A stretch of 50,520 nt of DNA from an uncultured Clostridiaceae bacterium (GTDB lineage: Bacteria > Bacillota > Clostridia > TANB77 > CAG-508), in assembly GCA_958402495.1 (NCBI GenBank), contig CATXTS010000002.1:1-50520 (forward strand), given 5' to 3'. A program made the translations under genes and the position numbers. Of the stretch, positions 43,518 through 50,520 are shown one piece after another. The stretch's first letter is position 1; every line of letters starts with the position of its first letter. The notes below the pieces were generated by a model that did not search any database, had not been told where the DNA came from, and saw nothing but the letters and a program-made list of their open reading frames with translations.

Positions 43518-44570
43518 ATGAAAAAAATAAAATTAGCTGTCATATTTGGAGGAATGTCTACAGAACATGAAGTATCTATTGTATCTGGCATTTCCGTTTT
43601 AAAAAATTTAAATAAAGAGAAATATGAAATTTTTCCTACATACATAGACAAAGAAGGCACTTGGTATACCTATAATGAACCAATTGAACAGATAAAAGAA
43701 AAACAAGTAGGCGATAGTATTGAAAATATAGAACCAATCAAAGACGTCATGACCTATTTAAAACAAATGGATTGTTTATTTCCAGTATTACATGGATTAT
43801 ATGGAGAAGATGGCACCATACAAGGGCTGTTTGAGTTACTAAAAATACCTTATGTAGGTTGCAGAGTATTAGCTTCTAGTGTGGCTATGGATAAAGTCTA
43901 TACGAAAATTATTTTTGAAAAAGCAGGGTTAAAACAAGCACCTTATGTATATATCAGAGCCTACAAAGAACACTATGCCTTCATAAATGAAAATTTCTGC
44001 GAAGAAAAAAAGAGTATAGATGAAATCATACAGATAGTAGAAGAAAAAATAAACTACCCTATATTTGTAAAACCTTCAAACTCTGGTTCTTCAGTCGGCA
44101 TAAAAAAAGCAAAAAATAAAGAAGAACTAAAAGAAGCCATTATTTATGCAGCACAATATGATGATAAAATTTTAATAGAACAAGGAATTAATGCAAGAGA
44201 AGTAGAATGTGCAGTACTGGGAAATGAAGAGGTAAAAGCATCTTGCGTAGGAGAAATCTTATCAGCCGAAGAATTTTATAGTTTCGATTCTAAATATAAA
44301 AACACACAATCTCTTACCGTTATACCAGCAGATTTACCAAATAAAATAAGTGAAGAAATTAGAAAACAAGCTATAAAAGCATTTAAGGCAATAGATGGAA
44401 AAGGACTATCTAGAGTAGACTTCTTCGTAGAAAAAACAACCAATCAAATCATCATTAATGAAATTAATACATTGCCAGGGTTTACCAATATCAGCATGTA
44501 TCCAAAACTATTTGAAGCATCTGGTATCAGTTATTCAAAGTTATTAGATTCTCTAATAGAACTAGCTTAA
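43518..44570 (+). CDS. ddl: D-alanine-D-alanine ligase
   Basis: 350 aa. N-terminal IFGGMSTEHEVSIVSG, FPVLHGLYGEDGTIQGLFEL, FVKPSNSGSSVG (ATP-grasp) and INEINTLPGFTNISMYP (metal ligands) are all present. It makes D-Ala-D-Ala for MurF. The ATG at 43518 lies ten bases from GAGG; the upstream in-frame TTG at 43494 has no better site. A terminator hairpin begins at its stop. Confidence 0.95.
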   Translation: MKKIKLAVIFGGMSTEHEVSIVSGISVLKNLNKEKYEIFPTYIDKEGTWYTYNEPIEQIKEKQVGDSIENIEPIKDVMTYLKQMDCLFPVLHGLYGEDGTIQGLFELLKIPYVGCRVLASSVAMDKVYTKIIFEKAGLKQAPYVYIRAYKEHYAFINENFCEEKKSIDEIIQIVEEKINYPIFVKPSNSGSSVGIKKAKNKEELKEAIIYAAQYDDKILIEQGINAREVECAVLGNEEVKASCVGEILSAEEFYSFDSKYKNTQSLTVIPADLPNKISEEIRKQAIKAFKAIDGKGLSRVDFFVEKTTNQIIINEINTLPGFTNISMYPKLFEASGISYSKLLDSLIELA

Positions 44571-44597
44571 TGCCAAAAGGGACGTTCCTTTTTGGCA
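44571..44597 (+). terminator. Terminator of murF-ddl
   Basis: TGCCAAAAGGGA pairs with TTCCTTTTTGGCA just after the ddl stop, followed by T-rich DNA. Confidence 0.8.
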
Positions 44598-44686
44598 ATT
44601 TCTTTTTCTTTAAATCTGAAAAAAACCTTTAATTCTAAAAATAAGTATGATATAATAAGCACACCATGAACTTGGGAGGATGTCAA

Positions 44687-45592
44687 ATGATTTTTAAAGA
44701 TTATTATAAAATATTAGAGTTAGAAAATAATAAAGTAACGATAGAGGAAATAAAAATAGCTTTTAGAGAACAAGCTAAAAAGTATCATCCAGATGTAAAC
44801 ACGGATAAAAAAGCAGAGGAAAGATTCAAAGATATTAATGAAGCTTATCGTGTATTATCAGACAATACCAGTAAAAGAAAATATGATAGAATTTGGTATT
44901 CTCATGTAGGTAAAAAGAAAGCAAAACAAGAGCAATCAAGGGAAGAAAGGGCTGACTTTTTAGGAATCCTTTTTGGACATGTAACTCCAGAAGAAAAAGA
45001 AGAAAATAAGGATAACAAGAGGAAAAAGATACCTGCAAAAGGGGAAAATATAGAAACAGAGATACAAGTATCTATAGAAGAGGCTTTCTATGGTTTAAAT
45101 AAGAAAATATCCTTAAGGGCAGTTGATGGAAAAATGAAAACTTTTTCAGTAAAAGTACCTGCTGGTATTCGTAATGGAGAAAAAATTAGGCTGATTGGAC
45201 AAGGAAAACCGGGAGAAAATGGCGGGAAAAATGGAGACCTTTTTATTAAAATTCATATCGAGAACAATAAAAAATATAGATTAGAAGGTTATGATATGTA
45301 TACCGATTTATTGTTGACGCCATGGGAAGCAGCTTTGGGTACTAGAGTAGCAGTACAAGCTATTGATGACCAAGCAACCGTGTTTGTACCACAAGGTATT
45401 GGTAGTGGAGAAAAAGTAAGAATTCCTAGCAAAGGCTATAAAGATGGGAAAGGTGGAAGAGGAGATTTGGTGGCAGAAGTTAAAATTGTTGTACCAAAAA
45501 ATCCAACACAAAAGGAATTAGAAATATTTAAACAATTAAAAGAAATATCAAAATTTGAACCAAGAATGGAAAATGTTAACATAAAAGAGTAA
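44687..45592 (+). CDS. DnaJ-class co-chaperone (CbpA-like)
   Basis: 301 aa. J domain at 1-70 with HPD (34-36), then a linker and two C-terminal substrate-binding domains (PAKGENIETEIQVSIEEAFYG; GYDMYTDLLLTPWEAALG). The zinc-finger repeats of DnaJ are absent, as in CbpA. It stimulates DnaK ATPase. The ATG at 44687 follows GGGAGGATGTCAA; an earlier in-frame ATG at 44666 has no ribosome site. Confidence 0.92.
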   Translation: MIFKDYYKILELENNKVTIEEIKIAFREQAKKYHPDVNTDKKAEERFKDINEAYRVLSDNTSKRKYDRIWYSHVGKKKAKQEQSREERADFLGILFGHVTPEEKEENKDNKRKKIPAKGENIETEIQVSIEEAFYGLNKKISLRAVDGKMKTFSVKVPAGIRNGEKIRLIGQGKPGENGGKNGDLFIKIHIENNKKYRLEGYDMYTDLLLTPWEAALGTRVAVQAIDDQATVFVPQGIGSGEKVRIPSKGYKDGKGGRGDLVAEVKIVVPKNPTQKELEIFKQLKEISKFEPRMENVNIKE

Positions 45593-45598
45593 AAAGTG

Positions 45599-45627
45599 TT
45601 GACAAGCCATAATCTACAAGGTATAAT
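45599..45627 (+). promoter_or_regulatory. Promoter of the 174-aa gene and TraG-like cluster
   Basis: TTGACA (45599-45604), 17-base spacer, TATAAT (45622-45627): a consensus promoter, 69 bases before the start. Confidence 0.8.
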
Positions 45628-45696
45628 ATTAGTTAGTGAGTAATAACAAAAGACAAACTATGAGAATTTTTGGTTCATAGAAAAAGGGGTGTAGAA

Positions 45697-46221
45697 ATGG
45701 AGAACATACAAGGAAAGCACTTTAGTATAACAGATCCTGAAGGTGTAAATACAGTAATTTATAGAATCAATAAAACAGCAAAAGAGTATTTAGATGAATA
45801 CCCTAAATATACTGTTGAAAGATTAATTTCTGCAGAAGAACTGAAGGGTAACCTAAAAAAGAGAACTTTTTTTATAGATGAACCAGAATATGATGAGCAA
45901 CTAGTCATTTTATCTTTTGGAAAAGAAAAAGTAGTTGTCAATATGGGGCTACTAGAAGATGACAAAATAAAGATTGCTAAAAGACCCGTACCAATTAAGT
46001 TTGATACTTTATATTCTGAAAAAGAAACAGAATATAAAGATGTAAAATATACACCAAATCTAAAGAGACCAATAACGATTATTGATCCAGAAACTACAGA
46101 AGAAATAAAACCAGTTCTTTATTATGATAAAGTAACGGATGAGGTAAAAGGAAAATGTAAATTAAAACCTTATAAGTCTTATTTTGCTTTTGAAGTAAGA
46201 GACCAAAAAGAGGATAACTAG
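45697..46221 (+). CDS. Unknown 174-aa protein upstream of the coupling protein
   Basis: The ATG at 45697 is preceded by AAAGGGG. Soluble, beta-rich, with repeated phrases around KRPVPIKFDT and KRPITIIDPE; no membrane segment or catalytic motif recognised. It is the first gene after a consensus promoter and lies 17 bases before a 99-aa gene, then the VirD4/TraG-like gene, so the three probably form one operon. No function is assigned. Confidence 0.7.
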   Translation: MENIQGKHFSITDPEGVNTVIYRINKTAKEYLDEYPKYTVERLISAEELKGNLKKRTFFIDEPEYDEQLVILSFGKEKVVVNMGLLEDDKIKIAKRPVPIKFDTLYSEKETEYKDVKYTPNLKRPITIIDPETTEEIKPVLYYDKVTDEVKGKCKLKPYKSYFAFEVRDQKEDN

Positions 46222-46238
46222 AAAGGGGAATTTAAAAG

Positions 46239-46538
46239 ATGAATCAGCCAAATGTGGGTTCAACAAAACAGAGTGAAATTTCAGTAGTTACAGCGGTACC
46301 AATGTTAGAATTTAAGGAAAGAGAAGAGCAGAAAATACAAATAGCCGAAGAGAGAAGTAAAGAGATAAATTCTAATCTTTTTGGAGAATTTATTTTTATG
46401 GGTGGAGTAAAAAATAGTAGTTTAGATGAATTAATTGAAGAGGGGGTTTTCTGTAAAGAAGATAAGGCAGAATTAATAAAAAATAAAAATAAACGTCCAA
46501 ATGTAAAAGCAAAAATTAAAGAGGAAGAACAGCGTTAG
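46239..46538 (+). CDS. Unknown 99-aa protein
   Basis: The ATG follows GAAAGGGGAATTTAAAAG. Charged and helical, with EERSKEINSNLFGEFIFMGG and a Lys-rich tail; no membrane segment. It lies between the 174-aa gene and the TraG-like gene in the same direction. A partner of the coupling ATPase is possible but not shown. Confidence 0.65.
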   Translation: MNQPNVGSTKQSEISVVTAVPMLEFKEREEQKIQIAEERSKEINSNLFGEFIFMGGVKNSSLDELIEEGVFCKEDKAELIKNKNKRPNVKAKIKEEEQR

Positions 46539-46576
46539 AGAATAAACAAGTAAAACCAAAGAAAAGGTGGAAAGCC

Positions 46577-48608
46577 ATGGAAAAATTAAAAAAAGTCATT
46601 GCACAAAGCAAGGTGTTCTTAATAACAATAGCAGTACTATGGGTTGTATTAGCCATAGTACTTGTTTCGCCTATAGCCTATAGTATAAAAGAAGCAACCA
46701 ATGCAATGGGCGTGTTTAATATAAATATCTTTTTTGAAAAGGTAATACCAGCCATAACGAGTTTTACAACAATAGGAAAAATGTTTTCAGCAACTTATTT
46801 TGAAACATTTACCACCTGTTTAGGAAATTTTAGCATTATATTTATTTTTTGTTCAATCATTGGTTTTATTAAATCGAAGCCAAAGGGAGAATATCACAAT
46901 ATAGAACATGGCTCTAGTGATTGGAGTGAACATGGAGAACAATATAAGATATTAAGCAAAAATAAAGGTATTATTTTAGCAGAGGAAAACTATTTACCAG
47001 TAGATAAACGAGGAAATATCAATACACTAATTGTTGGACGGTTCTGGTTCTGGTAAATCAGCATCCTATTCTAAACCAAATGCTTATCAAATGCTAGGTT
47101 CATATGTCTTTACAGACCCAAAAGGGGAACTATATGATGATACAGCAGGATATTTAAAAGCACATGGGTATGACATAAAAGTATTAAATTTAGTAAATCC
47201 AGCTAATAGTGATGGATATAACCCTTTAATGCACGTATCTAGTGAGCTAGACGTAGATGTTATTGCCAATACAGTTGTAAAGGGACAAAAAGCAGAATCT
47301 TCTTCAGAGCCATACTGGGATGACATGGCAGAAATGCTATTAAAAGCTTTAATTTACTATCTAATTGCAACTAGACCAGAAGAAGAACAAAACTTAGCAA
47401 GTTGTTCAGAACTAGTAAGAGCAGCTAATAGTAATGGAGGAAGCAATTTATTAACAGAATTAATTAATCAATTGCCATATGATCATCCTGCTAGAATGTA
47501 CTATAAATCAATTGAAATTGCACCAGAAAAGACATATGGTTCTATTTTAAGTTCTTTACAATCTAAGCTAGGAAAATTTGATTCTAAAGACATTGCAGAA
47601 GTAACATCAACAGATACCATTAATTTTGAAGATATAGGAAGTAAAAAAACAGCAGTCTATGTTATTTCATCAGATACACACACTGCCTATGATTTCTTAC
47701 TAACTATTTTCTTCTCTCAAATGATACAACAATTATATAATTATGCAGATTTAAATGGTGGAAGATTAAAAATGCCTGTATTCTTCATACTAGATGAGTT
47801 TGCAAACATTGGTAGGATACCAGACTTTGATAAAAAAATCTCTACATCAAGAAGTAGAGGAATCCAATTTAGTGTTATTTTACAAAACTTAGACCAATTA
47901 GAAGCTGTATATGAAAAATCCTATGAGACGATTATGGGTAACTGTGATACACACGTATTCTTAGGAAGTAACTCTTTTAAGACAGTAGAATATTTTTCTA
48001 AATCTTTAGGAGAAAAAACGATATTTAGAGATAGTCATTCTATTAATAGAGACAAAAAAGCACACAAACAAGGTATGAGTGATTCTGAACAAGTCATGGG
48101 AAGAGCACTCATGACACCAGATGAATTAAGAAGAATGGATAATGATTTATGTATTATCTATGAAAAAGGAATTAAACCTGTAAAAGCACGAAAATATTAC
48201 TATTTTGAACATCAAAAAATGCTAAGAGAATTGCAAGCCAATAAAATGGACCACAATCACTTTGATGCGGGAAATAGAGGTGTTTGGAGGAAATATAATC
48301 CATATAACCCTTATGTTCCAGAAGGTGAGAAAAAAGTAGAAGATTTAAAAGTAGAATCTTTAGACGACTTATTTGATGACGAAAGAGTTACAGTCAGTAC
48401 AAAGCCAGAACCTGTAAAAGCAGCAAAAGAAAGTAAAGAGTCAAAGCAATCCAAAGAAAATATGGTACTAGAAGGAAAAGAAACAGAGGCACCAATGCTA
48501 CCACTAGAAGATAATACAGAAGACATTTTTTCACCTGACATACAAAAAGAGTTGGAAGCAAAATTCGATGAATTATTTGGACCAATAGAAGATAATAATG
48601 ATAATTGA
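46577..48608 (+). pseudogene. VirD4/TraG-type coupling ATPase with frameshift in Walker A
   Basis: Two reading frames together encode one protein. 46577-47056 gives membrane segments (about 12-38 and 85-100) and ends ...NTLIVG then RFWFW. The second frame continues GSGSGKSASYSKPNAYQM, DPKGELYDDTAGYL, FILDEFANIGRIPDF (Walker B), DTHVFLGSNSFKTVEYF and an acidic tail to 48608. Removing one base at 47039 (the C of GGACGG) restores VGGSGSGKS and a 676-aa protein. Coupling proteins bring DNA or protein to type IV secretion channels, but no other secretion gene is nearby. The break may be a real mutation or a sequencing or assembly error. The promoter is at 45599. Confidence 0.85.
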
Positions 48609-48610
48609 TA

Positions 48611-48645
48611 AAAAAGTAGCCATTAGAAAACTAATGGTTATTTTT
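48611..48645 (+). terminator. Terminator of the coupling-protein operon
   Basis: TAGCCATTAG / CTAATGGTTA around AAAA, followed by TTTTT, directly after the stop codon. Confidence 0.8.
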
Positions 48646-48678
48646 AAAAAAAGAAACAAAACAAATGTTTTAGAATTA

Positions 48679-48707
48679 TTGACTTTTCTAAGAAATACCG
48701 TTATAAT
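48679..48707 (+). promoter_or_regulatory. Promoter of the SbcD-like gene
   Basis: TTGACT (48679-48684), 17-base spacer, TATAAT (48702-48707), 30 bases before the ATG. Confidence 0.75.
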
Positions 48708-48737
48708 GCAAAAGAGAAAAAAGGAGGCTAAAATAAA

Positions 48738-49811
48738 ATGAAATTTGTACATATAGCAGATATGCATTTTGACACCCCATTTACCCTACTAAGTAATAAA
48801 GCAGAATTAGGAGAGATAAGAAGATTAGAACAAAGAAAAGCTTTTAAAAAAATGATAGAATATATTAAAAAAAACCAAATTCCATATCTATGGATTGCAG
48901 GGGACTTATATGACCAAGAGTATATAAGAGAAAGTACGATAGAGTATATAAACGGATTATTTAAAGAAATACCCAACACACGTATTTTTATAACACCAGG
49001 GAATCATGACCCCTATTTAAAAAATTCTTATTATGCAACTTATCCATGGAATGAAAATGTTAAAATATTTACAAATCATGTAGAAAAAATAGAGACACCA
49101 GAAGCAGATATTTATGGATTTGGTTTTGATGATTTTTACTGTTATCAATCAGAAGTAGAAAATATCCAAATAGAAAATCCAGAAAAAATCAATATTCTTA
49201 TTACACATGCCAGTTTAGATGCTAGTTTTAATGAAGATAAAAATTATCATGCAATTTCCAGTAAAAATTTAAAAGCCTTAGGATTTGATTATATAGCATT
49301 AGGTCATATCCATAAAAGAAATTTATCGCTAGAAAATCAAAACATGCTATATCCAGGTTCTACCATTTCTCTAGGCTTTGATGAATTAGGAAAACATGGT
49401 ATGTTGATAGGAGAGGTAACAAAAGAAAAGGTAGAAGTAGAATTTATACCATTAGATGAAAAAGAATTTGTAGAACAGCCATTAGAAGTAGATAATTATA
49501 AAACCATAGAAGAATTAGTAGAAGCAATGAACGTGATACCAATAGAAGAAAATAAATTTTATAAAATAAAATTAATAGGTAAAAGAAATTTTGAAATTCC
49601 ACTATCCAAAATAGAGAAAATGATAGAACAAAAAAATATTCTTAAAATAAAGGACGAAACTACTTTAGGATATTGCTTAGAAGATATGGCAAATGATGTA
49701 ACTTTAAAAGGTATTTTCATAAGAGAAATGCAAAAAAAATTACAAGAAGATACACAAAACAAAGAAATAATAGAAAAAGCTATCGAAATAGGGATAGAAA
49801 TATTATCATAA
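48738..49811 (+). CDS. SbcD/Mre11-like DNA repair exonuclease (YhaO type)
   Basis: 357 aa. All metallophosphoesterase motifs are present: IADMHFDTP, IAGDLYDQ, TPGNHDPY, ITHASLD and ALGHIHKR. Length and C-terminal tail fit the YhaO/SbcD group, nucleases acting on double-strand ends with an SMC-like ATPase. AAAAGGAGGCTAAAATAAA precedes the ATG. The next gene, 16 bases later, encodes the matching ATPase. Confidence 0.9.
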   Translation: MKFVHIADMHFDTPFTLLSNKAELGEIRRLEQRKAFKKMIEYIKKNQIPYLWIAGDLYDQEYIRESTIEYINGLFKEIPNTRIFITPGNHDPYLKNSYYATYPWNENVKIFTNHVEKIETPEADIYGFGFDDFYCYQSEVENIQIENPEKINILITHASLDASFNEDKNYHAISSKNLKALGFDYIALGHIHKRNLSLENQNMLYPGSTISLGFDELGKHGMLIGEVTKEKVEVEFIPLDEKEFVEQPLEVDNYKTIEELVEAMNVIPIEENKFYKIKLIGKRNFEIPLSKIEKMIEQKNILKIKDETTLGYCLEDMANDVTLKGIFIREMQKKLQEDTQNKEIIEKAIEIGIEILS

Positions 49812-49827
49812 GAAAAGAGGTGCTATT

Positions 49828-50520
49828 TTGAAAATAAAACAATTAAAAATAAATGCATTTGGAAATTTAAAAAATAAAGATATTGTTTTATCAAATCATA
49901 TCAATATTATACAAGGAAAAAATGAGAGTGGAAAATCTACTTTATTACAATATATCATTAGTATGTTTTATGGAATTTCCAAAAATAAAAGAGGAAAAGA
50001 ATATACCGACTATGAAAAATATTTACCTTGGAATGATGCAGCATTTTCAGGAAAATTAGAATATATATTAGATAATGGAGAACAATATGAAATTTTTAGA
50101 GACTTTTATAAAAAGAATCCCCAAATTTATAATGCCAATTTAGAAGAAATATCTAAAGAATATAATGTCAATAAGACAAGTGGAAATGAATTCTTTTTTG
50201 AACAAACCCATATAGAAGAATCTATGTTTTTATCTACATTAGTTAGTAAACAAGAAGAAGTACGAATAGACAGACAAACGCAAAATATTTTAGTTCAAAA
50301 AATAGCAAACCTTGCGGGAACAGGAGATGACAGCGTCTCCTATAAAAAGGCCATAGAAAAATTAAATAAAAAACAAGTAGAAGAAATCGGTAGTAATCGT
50401 TCACAAGGACGACCAATTAATAAAGTGCAAGAAGAATTAAAAAAAGCACAATTAGAAAAAGAAGAGTTGGTTTGCTATAAAGACAAACAATATATAATAG
50501 AAAAAAGGCAACAAGAATTA
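49828..50520 (+). CDS. SbcC/YhaN-like ATPase, N-terminus (3' end off window)
   Basis: 231 codons open to the window end from a TTG start at 49828, preceded by AAGAGGTG. LKINAFGNLKNKDIVL is the usual opening of SMC-like ATPases, and GKNESGKST (30-38) is Walker A. The end of the visible part is entering a Lys/Glu-rich coiled coil (EELKKAQLEKEEL). It pairs with the exonuclease upstream to process DNA ends. Confidence 0.88.
   Translation, partial: MKIKQLKINAFGNLKNKDIVLSNHINIIQGKNESGKSTLLQYIISMFYGISKNKRGKEYTDYEKYLPWNDAAFSGKLEYILDNGEQYEIFRDFYKKNPQIYNANLEEISKEYNVNKTSGNEFFFEQTHIEESMFLSTLVSKQEEVRIDRQTQNILVQKIANLAGTGDDSVSYKKAIEKLNKKQVEEIGSNRSQGRPINKVQEELKKAQLEKEELVCYKDKQYIIEKRQQEL

Overview
The window is AT-rich DNA from a spore-forming, low-GC Gram-positive bacterium, most likely an uncultured, gut-type Clostridia member. 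The evidence is a sleB-ypeB-SASP spore cluster, TTGACA/TATAAT promoters, strong AGGAGG ribosome sites, and UTG/GTG starts. Lineage is inferred from gene content only.

Region 1 (1-7542, minus strand): a one-module nonribosomal peptide synthetase (condensation-adenylation-carrier-reductase) whose stop codon abuts the start of a membrane sensor histidine kinase. An HD-GYP response regulator with its own promoter follows. Together they look like a small peptide-aldehyde or alcohol pathway next to a two-component/c-di-GMP system. Region 2 (7785-11057): HtrA-type protease, FAD oxidoreductase with a Rieske domain, an unknown 125-aa protein, then a convergent 47-aa gene behind a bidirectional terminator. 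Region 3 (11601-13525): two overlapping paralogous radical SAM genes followed by a 57-aa peptide gene ending in Tyr-Cys, a possible unrecognised peptide-modification locus.

Region 4 (13915-25573) is an 11.65-kb integrative element inserted in the anticodon loop of a tRNA-Arg(ACG) gene. The 5' half of the tRNA lies at the left junction and the 3' half at the right, with a 14-bp direct repeat at both. The element carries a complete, different tRNA-Arg(ACG) just inside its left end, directly downstream of the stranded host tRNA promoter, so it appears to replace the gene it breaks. Cargo: tyrosine integrase and excisionase; a deaminase/deoxyribosyltransferase fusion with a serine hydrolase and a flavodoxin-fold reductase; an AbiE toxin-antitoxin pair with an operator on its promoter; a translationally coupled operon of an MBL-fold hydrolase, an unknown 157-aa protein and a membrane protein, preceded by what looks like a leader-peptide transcription attenuator; an AAA ATPase; and a replication-initiator-like wHTH protein with hairpins and CCCC-containing repeats at the right end. 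It has no relaxase. I read it as a defence island on a mobile element, with the MBL operon the best candidate for an undescribed system.

Region 5 (25643-34782): an aminotransferase-GNAT fusion; a visibly higher-GC gene encoding a protein with an internal duplication; a VanW-family envelope protein; an M18 aminopeptidase; and NUDIX, S51-peptidase-like and cupin-like genes, the first two preceded by near-identical duplicated promoter segments. Region 6 (35011-50520) is mostly core: tRNA-Arg(UCU), a membrane protein, a coiled-coil protein, yhbY, a diacylglycerol glycosyltransferase, sleB-ypeB, an SASP gene, murF, ddl, a DnaJ-family gene, a lone VirD4/TraG coupling protein with a one-base frameshift in its Walker A motif, and an SbcD/SbcC-like nuclease-ATPase pair cut by the window end.
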